A stretch of DNA of 64,000 nucleotides from Xenorhabdus indica (GTDB taxonomy: Bacteria > Pseudomonadota > Gammaproteobacteria > Enterobacterales > Enterobacteriaceae). The notes under the pieces are model-generated. The model made no database searches, was not told where the DNA came from, and saw only the letters and a program-made list of their open reading frames with translations. This document shows positions 55,699 to 64,000 of the stretch, piece after piece; position 1 is the first letter of the stretch; every line of letters starts with the position of its first letter. The position numbers and the translations under genes are program-made. The stretch covers positions 282,295-346,294 of the forward strand of contig NZ_NKHP01000001.1 of the NCBI RefSeq assembly GCF_014467235.1. Reading direction: 5' to 3'.

Positions 55699-57466
55699 TC
55701 GTCTCCAGCAACATCTGTCCCCGAAACTGCAACGGGTTTGGTTCATTGGCTTGTTATATAAACAGCTTGATACCATTGCAATCATTGCTCAACTTGCCAT
55801 CGCAGCTTGGGCTATCACACATCTGGGGGATCGTCATCTGAAAGAAAGTGACACTGATATGCTGCCGCTTATCACTCTAGTGTTATCGATTATTTTACTG
55901 TTGTTGCGGTTCACGTTTATGTCCCGCGCACTGCGTAAACTCACCATTGCCGCTTATGGATTGGGTATCGAGATCCGGCGCGCTCTGTTACAACGGCTTG
56001 TGAATATGTCGGTCGCGACAGTTCGAGGTTTAAGTGCCGGAAAAATAGCGCTGACATTATCCGAAGATGTGCAATGGCAAGAAAATCAGTCAGCCTATAC
56101 TACCCCACAAATTACCTGTCAGATTATGATGCTGGCGCTCATTTATCTGGCTTTATTTTGGTTCGATTGGGTTGTAGCTGGCAGTACGCTGTTGGTATTG
56201 ATGGTTGGATTACTTATTCTGGTCGCGATCCGTCAAAAACTCAATGAAATCTTGCGACGACGGGCCGCTATGATGGCTGGCGTATCTGAAGCGATTGTAG
56301 AATATGCACAAGGTATGGCCTTTATCCGTGCAGCGGCGGTGACCACAACAGTAGAACAACGCTTTAACCAAGAAATTGAACAATTGCGTATTGCATTCCG
56401 CCGAGGAGTCTTCAAAAGCATACCACTATTGAGTCTGTTCTACATCGTCATTGATACCAGTGTAGTTATAGGGATACTGGCTGGAGCCCTGCGCTTCCAC
56501 GCGCCGGAAACGCTCACCCTTTCCGAAATGCTCATCACAATCCTACTGCTGTTTGCCACGATAACCCCCTTGCGCGGGATTATTCCCCTGCTCAATGTAA
56601 CTGCATTAACACAAGTGGGAGAAACACATATTGTCGAGATCGAAGCGGTTGCAACGCAAGTTTCTGGGCTATTAGCCGCTCCTGCTCAATATGATGTTGA
56701 AGTTAACAACATCTCATTTAGTTATCCGGGTACTAGTCAACCCGCTATCCAAAACGTTTCATTCCATGCACCACAAGGCAGTATGACCGCCATTGTGGGA
56801 CCTAGCGGCAGCGGTAAATCTACGCTGGCTTATTTATTGCTCTCTTTCTATCAGCTAGACAAAGGTGAAATTCGTCTGGGTGGAAATCTCATCCATCATT
56901 ACCAGACTCAGGCACTGTATGACACTGTCACAATGGTATTTCAGGAAACCGCACTATTTCAGGATACTGTCGCAAATAATCTCCGTTTAGGGGATCCAAA
57001 TGCCACTCAGTTGGAATTGGAGCAAGCGGCTCGTCTTGCCAATATTCACGACACAATTATGGCTCTGCCACAAGGATACGACACCCTTTTAGGTGTAGAT
57101 GGCGGTACATTATCCGGCGGTGAACGCCAGCGTCTTGCCATTGCTCGCGCTATCTTAAAACAGTCTCCTGTTTTATTCCTGGATGAAGCAACCGCTTCAC
57201 TAGATCCTGAAAATGAGCGATTGATACAAAAAGCATTTTATTCTCTTACCGAGAATAAAACTGTCTTTGTTATCGCTCATCGGCTAAGCACGATAACTCG
57301 TGCTGATCAGATATTGGTCATGGATCATGGAGCCCTGTGTGATAGTGGAACCCATAACGAATTACTACAACGTTGTCCCCTTTATCAATCTCTCTGGAAA
57401 AATCATCTTGGTTCAGAAGAGCATTGGCATTTACAGCCAAAACATTTATCCGAGACATCCATCTAG
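55685..57466 (+). CDS. ybtQ: ABC transporter YbtQ (permease-ATPase fusion)
   Basis: 593 residues, same design as YbtP: helices about 20-300, ATPase with GPSGSGKST, LSGGERQRL, LFLDEATASLD. Forms the heterodimeric partner of YbtP. It overlaps the previous gene by 14 bases with AGGAG before its ATG. Confidence 0.92.
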   Translation: MGLFNRLQQHLSPKLQRVWFIGLLYKQLDTIAIIAQLAIAAWAITHLGDRHLKESDTDMLPLITLVLSIILLLLRFTFMSRALRKLTIAAYGLGIEIRRALLQRLVNMSVATVRGLSAGKIALTLSEDVQWQENQSAYTTPQITCQIMMLALIYLALFWFDWVVAGSTLLVLMVGLLILVAIRQKLNEILRRRAAMMAGVSEAIVEYAQGMAFIRAAAVTTTVEQRFNQEIEQLRIAFRRGVFKSIPLLSLFYIVIDTSVVIGILAGALRFHAPETLTLSEMLITILLLFATITPLRGIIPLLNVTALTQVGETHIVEIEAVATQVSGLLAAPAQYDVEVNNISFSYPGTSQPAIQNVSFHAPQGSMTAIVGPSGSGKSTLAYLLLSFYQLDKGEIRLGGNLIHHYQTQALYDTVTMVFQETALFQDTVANNLRLGDPNATQLELEQAARLANIHDTIMALPQGYDTLLGVDGGTLSGGERQRLAIARAILKQSPVLFLDEATASLDPENERLIQKAFYSLTENKTVFVIAHRLSTITRADQILVMDHGALCDSGTHNELLQRCPLYQSLWKNHLGSEEHWHLQPKHLSETSI

Positions 57467-57540
57467 AAATATTCATTCCAATAAATTGGAACTCCGTTTA
57501 TTGATTTATTAGGTAACTGCCATTTTTATAGGATTTCTTC

Positions 57541-60500
57541 ATGCACATGGACTTTCCCTCCCCAGATTCACTGCGCCAGCTTATTTCTGATCTGTTTAAC
57601 CAAAAAAATATTTTGGTGGATGATAACGACAATTTAATTCGCAACGGACTGGATTCAATGCAAATAATGGCATTGCTAAACCAATTCAGACGTCAAGGAT
57701 ATCACGTCACTCTGCGTGAGCTTTACCAAAATCCAACACTGCATACCTGGAGCCAGCTTCTGCGAAGCCATGCACCAGTCCCTCAAACCGTTTCTCAGGA
57801 TACAATGCCACTGCCACAGATTGCAGATGCTCATCCATTCTCATTAACGGCAGTACAACACGCTTATTTTGTTGGGCGTTCACCAGAACAAACGTTAGGA
57901 GGAGTTGGTTGCCATTTGTATCACGAATTTGATGGTATTGGGCTGAAACCTGAACAACTGGAAGCAGCAATTCATGCTCTGATCCAGCGGCATCCAATGT
58001 TGCGTGTACAATTTTTGCCAGATGGTCGCCAACAAGGAGTGGCTCATGCGTACTGGCAAAAATTAACAGTTCACGATCTACGTAACCTAACAGCCAATGA
58101 ACAGCAACAAGCTCTGACTAACATACGTGAACAACTAAGCCATCGGGTATTACAAGTTGAAAAAGGAGAAACTTTTGATATTCAACTTAGCCTATTCGGT
58201 GATAATCAGCATCGTCTGCATGCGAATATCGATTTGCTAATCATGGATGCCGCCAGTTTCAGCCTGTTCTTTACTGAACTGGCGGCATTAATTGCCAAAC
58301 GTAATTTGCCAGATATATCCTCTGACTATGATTTTTGCAGTTATCTAACGCAATATCAGGCTCAATTTAAGCAAGCCAGACAAGAAGCCGAAGCATTCTG
58401 GCGTAATCGGTTAGATACCTTACCACTTGCACCTCAGCTTCCTCTGGCCAAAGATCCTGCTCTAATAAAAAATGTTCGGGTTCAGCGCAGACATTTCTGT
58501 TTATCACCTGAGCATTGGGAACATTTTAAATACCTCGCGCAGCAAAATGGCGTGACACCAACCATGGCATTGGCAACCGCATTTGCTGCTTTATTGTGTC
58601 GCTGGAGCAGTACGATACAAAACAGCACAACACAAGATAAGGCAACACAAGATAGCACCACGCACTTATTATTTAACCTAACGCTATTTGACAGAGCTCC
58701 GCTGCACCCTGCAGTTGATAACATCTTGGCAGATTTTACCAACATTCTATTGTTGGATATTCCCGGTGATAATTTACCGTTTTGCCAACTAGCTCAGAAT
58801 GCACAAGCAACATTTGCTGAAGCATACGAACACCGTCATTGGTCTGGTGTAGAAGTACTGCGTGAGCTTAAAAAACGCGGCAACCACCCACACGGCGCAC
58901 CAATTGTGTTCACCAGCAATTTAGGCCGACCTTTATATGGTGAGAATACCCACAATGTCCTGGGAAAACCAAGTTGGGGAATCTCACAGACACCTCAGGT
59001 ATGGTTAGATTTTGTTGCTTTTGAACATGAAAGCACACTGAACATTCAGTGGGACAGTAATGATGAACTCTTTCCTGACGGTTTAATGGATACTTTATTC
59101 ACTGTCTATCAAGGGCTTATTGAGAACCTGGCGGAAAACGCCGCACAGTGGAGCGAGAAACTCCCGGATTTGATGCCTGAGTCGCAATATCAGCTACGAC
59201 ATAAAATCAACAATACGGTTGAACCGCTACCAAACGCCTTGTTGCATGAAGGTGTGTTTACCCAAGCAGAGCGCACTCCCCATGCTGTTGCGTTGGTGAC
59301 CCATCATAATGAAAAAATCAGTTATGGCGAACTCAGTCTGGCAGCCCGCCGATTAGCGGCCGTACTGCAAAAAATGTCGGTGATGCCGGGAGATCAGATT
59401 GCTATTAGCATGGAAAAAGGCATCGGACAAATCGTTGCTGTATTAGCTATCCTTTATGTTGGAGGTGTTTATGTTCCAATTCCGGTGGATCAACCATTAA
59501 ACCGACGTCGTGCTATCTGCGAAAGTGCCGGCATCACTATCGTTGTCATTGATCCTAAACAACAACATCCAGATTGGTCACAAAATATATGCTGTATTTC
59601 CTGGCACCAAAATGACTCATTATTACCTTTGACTCACATGGCTAAACGTGCCGTAACCGATCCGGCCTATATCATTTATACCTCCGGTTCAACGGGTATA
59701 CCCAAAGGGGTCGTCATCAGTCATCAAAGTGCATTAAATACCTGTCTGGACATCAACCGCCGTCACCAAGTTCAAAATTGTGATCGATTGCTGGCACTCT
59801 CCGCACTGCACTTCGACCTCTCTGTTTACGATATTTTTGGCATTCTCAGTGCCGGAGGAGCACTGGTACTCATTAATGAAGCACAACGCCGCGATCCATC
59901 AACCTGGGAAATGTTGATCGAACAACACAATATTACGTTGTGGAACAGTGTACCGGCACTGTTTGATATGTTGCTGACCTATTGTGAAGGAATGGAAGTC
60001 GATGCACCGAAAACGCTTCGTACCGTGATGCTATCCGGAGATTGGATCGGCTTGTCACTGCCTGAACGTTACCATGCATTCAATCCTGCAGGTGTACTCA
60101 GTGCCATGGGTGGAGCAACAGAAGCAGCGATCTGGTCAAATGAATATATCGTCAAAAAAGTTGATACACAGTGGTGTTCGATTCCTTATGGCTATCCCCT
60201 GGCTAACCAGCGTTACCGTGTCGTGGGTGAAGATGGCCGAGATTGTCCTGACTGGGTTGTCGGTGAACTTTGGATTGGTGGAGCCGGTGTCGCACTAGGC
60301 TATTTTAATGATGAAGAACGTACTATCGCTCAATTCGTCATCGATCAGGGAGAACGCTGGTATCGAACTGGTGATCTGGGTTGTTATCATCCCGAAGGCT
60401 GGCTGGAATTTATGGGACGCCGCGACAACCAGGTCAAAATTGGGGGATATCGCATTGAGCTAGGAGAAGTTGATGCTGCCCTTAATCAAGTAACCGGTAT

Positions 60501-63500
60501 TCGTAAAGGCGTTGCTTTAACCAGTGGTGAAAAAGAAAAATCACTGGTGGCGTTCCTTGAATTGGAAGGCGATAGCTTATACCAACGCATAAATCGTGCC
60601 TCACAGTTACCGACAACCTACCGTGATCTGTTTCCTGCAATGCAGGCTATTATCGATAAAACAGATACAACTGATGACAACAGTGAACCTCAAGTTGCAA
60701 CATTTTTGCTTGAACATCTGTCTCGTTACGGTATTACGTTTACTTCCCCCCAATCTCTCGCCAATTGCCTGAAAGATTACCAGCCCCAATCAGAATATCA
60801 TGATTGGTTTGCCCGTATGCTGGCGTATCTTTGCCAATGCAATCTATTGGTTGAATCTGCACATCACGTATATCAGACTGAATTATTAACCTCAATATTC
60901 AATAACAAAGCTGAAACAGGATGTATTCCTGAGCGCTGGCATTCTACACTGCGTAGTATTCTGACCGGACAGCAAACCGCAGTCACATTGCTTGATGATC
61001 CGCAGTTCGCGCCGGAACAACAGCTCTTTGTATTGTCCGAAACTCAACAATGGTTGGCAGGTTTAAAACAGGTTATCGTTGCCCTTTCCCAACGGTTACA
61101 ACGCCCTGTGACCGTGATGGAGTTCGATGCCCGCAGTGGTCTCTGTGCCCAGTGGCTGGCAGAACAGATTACCGATCAACATCTGTCCTATATCGGCTTT
61201 GAACGTTCTCAGGCACTCATTAACCAAATGCAAACTCGGTTAAGTGCTCACACGCATGTATCAGTGAAACGCTGGCCTGAGCAAATTCCTGAGTCGTTAC
61301 AGCATCAGGCAGATATTATCTTGTTAAACAATGTATTACATCGAGAAAAAGATCCTGCAAACTGTATCAAGGCGTTGATGCCTTTAGCACAACCCGGTGC
61401 GTTGGTATTGGCAATAGAGTTGCACCACGCTTCATCTATCTCTCTGATTACCACTGAGTTACTCTCACCTCACGGTATTCAGCTACGCACTGCGTCACAA
61501 TGGTTATCTCTTCTGCCACTACAGACAGAAACGCCAATTACCCTTGGCAACCTTAATGTGTTATTAATGCAAGCAAGTGACAACGTCTCCATACCTGATC
61601 GGGAAAAAATTAAGTCCATATTGGCACAATATTTGCCAAAATACATGATCCCACAACGCTTGCTTGTTATTCCTCATCTGCCTCTTACACCTAACGGAAA
61701 AATCGACCGTAACGCTCTGGCACAAAGCTTGCTGTCCACCACAAAAACCGAAACCGAGCCGCACCAGAATGACATGATTCTGTTGAATGCAGAGGAACAA
61801 ACTGTTGCAGCCATTTGGCAACGTTTGTTGAATACTGAGCAGCCAGGCCGTAACAGCGACTTTTTCCAACTTGGCGGTGATAGCCTTTTGGCTACACGTC
61901 TGATCGGTGAATTGGCACAACAAGGCTTAAAAGGTGAACTAAGCCACCTTTTCCGTAACCCGCAATTAGCGGCATTTGCCGCGACACTTTCTCCTCTACT
62001 GGCTCCTCTGTCTGACATTTCATCAGATACCTATTTGATACCCAAAGAGCAAGATGAAGATAAATACCAACCTTTCCCACTGACCGAAGTTCAGCAGGCT
62101 TACCTGGTTGGGCGTCACCCTGGTTTTGCCCTGAGCGGTGTTGGTGCACATTTCTTTATTGAATACCGGATAGAACAACTAGATGTTCAACGCCTGAACC
62201 GAGTATTAAATCGCCTGATCCAGCGTCATCCGGTACTTAGAACGGTAGTTATTAATGGGCAACAACAAATATTGAAAGATGTCCCTTTCTTCTCAGTTAA
62301 ACAGCACCAATTCACTGATATTACTGAAGCGGATTCATTACGTGAACGTTTGTCACATCAGGTATTAGATGCCGGACACTGGCCAGTGTTCGATTTTCAA
62401 CTTGCGCAAGACAACAGCCCTGCATCCCGATTATTTGTCAGCCTGGATAATTTGCTATTAGATGGATTAAGCATGCAGATATTGCTGGCCGAATTAGAAC
62501 AGCTATATCTCAACGAACAACACGAATTGCCACCATTGAACATCACATTCCGAGATTGTGTGTTACGTCAGCAACAAACGCCAGTGCATCAAAGTTCACT
62601 GCAATATTGGCAAGAACAGGTGAAAACATTACCACTGGCGCCACAATTGCCATTGCGTATTGTACCGGAAAACGTGCAATCCCCACATTTTGTACGTTAT
62701 AGCGATCGGTTATCTGCACATGAATGGAAGCAATTGAAGCAATATGCTGCCCCACATCAGATAACACCTTCCGCGCTCTTGATTGCAGCTTATGCAACTG
62801 TTCTCTCGGCATTCAGCACCAGAGCGGCATTAACGCTTAATCTTACCCTGTTCGATCGTCCACACTGGCATGAGGACATCAATCGTATTCTGGGTGATTT
62901 TACTTCACTGTCACTTCTCGCCTGGTATCCAGAGAAAAATTGGTTATCAAGTGCACGGAGGGTACAACAACAGTTATGGCAGGATCTGGATCACCGCCAT
63001 ATTTCGGCGATCAGAGTAATGCGTGAGCTGGCACAAAATCGTGGCCCGGATGCAGCCACCATGCCTGTTGTTTTCACCAGTGCATTAGGAACTCATGAAG
63101 GGCAATTCCTTTCACGTTCATCATGGATGAAACCCGTTTGGGGCATCTCGCAAACGCCACAAATCTGGCTGGATAATCAGGTTTACGAATCTGACGATGA
63201 GCTTTGCCTGAATTGGGATGCGGTCGAAGCGTTATTTGAGCCACATCAGTTGCAAACCATGTTTAACAGCTATATTACGCTATTACGCACCCTCGCGGCA
63301 CAACCAGAAAGCTGGCATTTAACGTTAGAACAACTGATGCCACGCCAGCAATGCCTGATGGTTGAAGATAACGCATCTGTTGTTATTGCATCATCACGCT
63401 CAGAAGGATGTGATCCACAGATATGCAATGAAATTCAACGTCTGTTTTTATCGGTAACCAATCACGCCATCAACGTTCAACAGAACTTTTTTGATGCCGG

Positions 63501-63726
63501 AGCCAATTCACTACAGCTAATTCAATTGCACGGCAAGTTACAACATGCAGGTTTTCACCATCTTGCTGTTACTGATTTATTCGCTTATCCAACTCCAGAA
63601 GCGCTCAGCTTACATTGCCGAAAAGATACTCAAGACGGAAATCAACCGTCGATTACTCTTCGTCAGCGTCAACAAAAAAAGCGTCTGCAACAACGGGAAA
63701 AACGTCATAAAGGAGCCGCACAATGA
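57541..63726 (+). CDS. irp2: Yersiniabactin-type NRPS HMWP2 (Irp2)
   Basis: 2061 residues, as expected for HMWP2 (about 2035-2041). Aryl carrier domain (1-80; Ser39 in NGLDSMQ carries phosphopantetheine), first cyclisation domain (about 95-540; D-L-L-I-M-D at 231-236), adenylation domain for cysteine (about 570-1030; YTSGSTGIPKG near 713, YRTGDLG, GRRDNQVKIGGYRIELGEV) interrupted by a degenerate methyltransferase-like region (about 1050-1330; EFDARSGL), peptidyl carrier 1 (Ser1448 in LGGDS), second cyclisation domain (about 1510-1960; D-N-L-L-L-D at 1636-1641), carrier 2 (Ser1990 in AGANS). It links salicylate to two cysteines as thiazolines. AGGA lies seven bases before the ATG. Confidence 0.93.
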   Translation: MHMDFPSPDSLRQLISDLFNQKNILVDDNDNLIRNGLDSMQIMALLNQFRRQGYHVTLRELYQNPTLHTWSQLLRSHAPVPQTVSQDTMPLPQIADAHPFSLTAVQHAYFVGRSPEQTLGGVGCHLYHEFDGIGLKPEQLEAAIHALIQRHPMLRVQFLPDGRQQGVAHAYWQKLTVHDLRNLTANEQQQALTNIREQLSHRVLQVEKGETFDIQLSLFGDNQHRLHANIDLLIMDAASFSLFFTELAALIAKRNLPDISSDYDFCSYLTQYQAQFKQARQEAEAFWRNRLDTLPLAPQLPLAKDPALIKNVRVQRRHFCLSPEHWEHFKYLAQQNGVTPTMALATAFAALLCRWSSTIQNSTTQDKATQDSTTHLLFNLTLFDRAPLHPAVDNILADFTNILLLDIPGDNLPFCQLAQNAQATFAEAYEHRHWSGVEVLRELKKRGNHPHGAPIVFTSNLGRPLYGENTHNVLGKPSWGISQTPQVWLDFVAFEHESTLNIQWDSNDELFPDGLMDTLFTVYQGLIENLAENAAQWSEKLPDLMPESQYQLRHKINNTVEPLPNALLHEGVFTQAERTPHAVALVTHHNEKISYGELSLAARRLAAVLQKMSVMPGDQIAISMEKGIGQIVAVLAILYVGGVYVPIPVDQPLNRRRAICESAGITIVVIDPKQQHPDWSQNICCISWHQNDSLLPLTHMAKRAVTDPAYIIYTSGSTGIPKGVVISHQSALNTCLDINRRHQVQNCDRLLALSALHFDLSVYDIFGILSAGGALVLINEAQRRDPSTWEMLIEQHNITLWNSVPALFDMLLTYCEGMEVDAPKTLRTVMLSGDWIGLSLPERYHAFNPAGVLSAMGGATEAAIWSNEYIVKKVDTQWCSIPYGYPLANQRYRVVGEDGRDCPDWVVGELWIGGAGVALGYFNDEERTIAQFVIDQGERWYRTGDLGCYHPEGWLEFMGRRDNQVKIGGYRIELGEVDAALNQVTGIRKGVALTSGEKEKSLVAFLELEGDSLYQRINRASQLPTTYRDLFPAMQAIIDKTDTTDDNSEPQVATFLLEHLSRYGITFTSPQSLANCLKDYQPQSEYHDWFARMLAYLCQCNLLVESAHHVYQTELLTSIFNNKAETGCIPERWHSTLRSILTGQQTAVTLLDDPQFAPEQQLFVLSETQQWLAGLKQVIVALSQRLQRPVTVMEFDARSGLCAQWLAEQITDQHLSYIGFERSQALINQMQTRLSAHTHVSVKRWPEQIPESLQHQADIILLNNVLHREKDPANCIKALMPLAQPGALVLAIELHHASSISLITTELLSPHGIQLRTASQWLSLLPLQTETPITLGNLNVLLMQASDNVSIPDREKIKSILAQYLPKYMIPQRLLVIPHLPLTPNGKIDRNALAQSLLSTTKTETEPHQNDMILLNAEEQTVAAIWQRLLNTEQPGRNSDFFQLGGDSLLATRLIGELAQQGLKGELSHLFRNPQLAAFAATLSPLLAPLSDISSDTYLIPKEQDEDKYQPFPLTEVQQAYLVGRHPGFALSGVGAHFFIEYRIEQLDVQRLNRVLNRLIQRHPVLRTVVINGQQQILKDVPFFSVKQHQFTDITEADSLRERLSHQVLDAGHWPVFDFQLAQDNSPASRLFVSLDNLLLDGLSMQILLAELEQLYLNEQHELPPLNITFRDCVLRQQQTPVHQSSLQYWQEQVKTLPLAPQLPLRIVPENVQSPHFVRYSDRLSAHEWKQLKQYAAPHQITPSALLIAAYATVLSAFSTRAALTLNLTLFDRPHWHEDINRILGDFTSLSLLAWYPEKNWLSSARRVQQQLWQDLDHRHISAIRVMRELAQNRGPDAATMPVVFTSALGTHEGQFLSRSSWMKPVWGISQTPQIWLDNQVYESDDELCLNWDAVEALFEPHQLQTMFNSYITLLRTLAAQPESWHLTLEQLMPRQQCLMVEDNASVVIASSRSEGCDPQICNEIQRLFLSVTNHAINVQQNFFDAGANSLQLIQLHGKLQHAGFHHLAVTDLFAYPTPEALSLHCRKDTQDGNQPSITLRQRQQKKRLQQREKRHKGAAQ

Positions 63727-64000
63727 CTGATTTAAAGCCTCACTACGATAATTGTGATCCCATCGCAGTGATTGGCCTTGCCTGCCGCTTTCCACAAGCA
63801 CCAGATAGCGATACTTTCTGGCATAATCTGCAACAAGGGATTGAGTGTACTACCACACTTTCCCGCCAAACATTATTGGATGCAGGCATTCCACCTGAAG
63901 TTATTGATAGTGAAAACTTTGTCAATCAGGCAGCGATATTAGAGGGTGCAGAACAATTTGACGCCACACTGTTTGGCTATTCGCGTCAGGAAGCAGAAAT
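63723..64000 (+). CDS. irp1: HMWP1 (Irp1) N-terminus, cut by the window end
   Basis: Ninety-two codons are visible. IAVIGLACRFPQAPDSDTFWHNLQQG is the start of a beta-ketoacyl synthase domain, as HMWP1 has (KS-AT-MT-KR-ACP then NRPS in Yersinia). ATG overlaps the irp2 stop (ATGA). The rest lies beyond base 64000. Confidence 0.9.
   Translation, partial: MTDLKPHYDNCDPIAVIGLACRFPQAPDSDTFWHNLQQGIECTTTLSRQTLLDAGIPPEVIDSENFVNQAAILEGAEQFDATLFGYSRQEAE

Noticed and set aside
1-64000. CRISPR arrays, tRNA or rRNA genes, insertion sequences and integrases
   Set aside because: None could be found by reading; no regular repeat-spacer pattern, tRNA cloverleaf or transposase-like protein is present.

Overview
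The window is chromosomal DNA of a gamma-proteobacterium of the order Enterobacterales. The AT-rich sequence, the Escherichia-like core gene order (ttcA, zntB, mppA, tpx // tyrR, ycjF, ycjX, psp, sap, fabI), the large accessory insertions and the fragments of a dispersed intergenic repeat all fit the Photorhabdus/Xenorhabdus group of the Morganellaceae. The genus is an inference from these features, not from a 16S or similar marker.

Layout. (1) 1-5703, core genes: the 3' part of ttcA, an FnrS small RNA with an FNR site, zntB, an uncharacterised gene with an N-terminal DUF2829/Tad2-like domain, mppA and tpx. (2) 6018-35380, a complete type VI secretion system (T6SS) on the + strand, lying between the convergent 3' ends of tpx and tyrR. 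It starts with two vgrG genes. Next comes a DUF2169-pentapeptide / pentapeptide / DUF3540 / DUF4150 (PAAR-like) spike-loading module. The rest is tssJ-tssK-tssL-tssM-tssA-tssB-tssC-hcp-FHA-tssE-tssF-tssG-tssH(clpV) and a Ser/Thr kinase. No toxin domain, immunity gene or phosphatase was recognised. (3) 35484-49211, core genes: tyrR, ycjF, ycjX, pspC-pspB-pspA (minus) against pspF (plus), a RyhB small RNA gene, sapABCDF and fabI. pspD is absent. (4) 49377-64000, an iron-acquisition locus of the yersiniabactin type: a YbtA-like AraC regulator, then divergently fyuA-like, ybtX-like, ybtP, ybtQ, irp2 (HMWP2) and the start of irp1 (HMWP1). The genes overlap or nearly overlap, so they form one transcription unit that runs off the window.

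How the parts work together. Two conserved regulatory RNAs could be read directly. FnrS (minus strand, 842-971) has an FNR-type box centred at -41.5. RyhB (minus strand, about 585-699 of the 42 kb block) has a Fur box over its -10. A second Fur-like box and a pair of direct repeats lie between the ybtA-like gene and fyuA, so siderophore uptake and synthesis are probably under joint Fur and AraC-type control. The psp genes have a sigma54 promoter and the enhancer-binding protein PspF. tyrR has two TyrR-box-like sites in its own leader.

The less understood material is the following: the Tad2-like fusion protein at 2262-3068; the T6SS cargo module without a visible toxin; the second VgrG, whose tail is twelve 7-residue repeats; a 13-base element at exactly the same distance before both vgrG starts; and small tandem or dispersed repeats in T6SS gaps.
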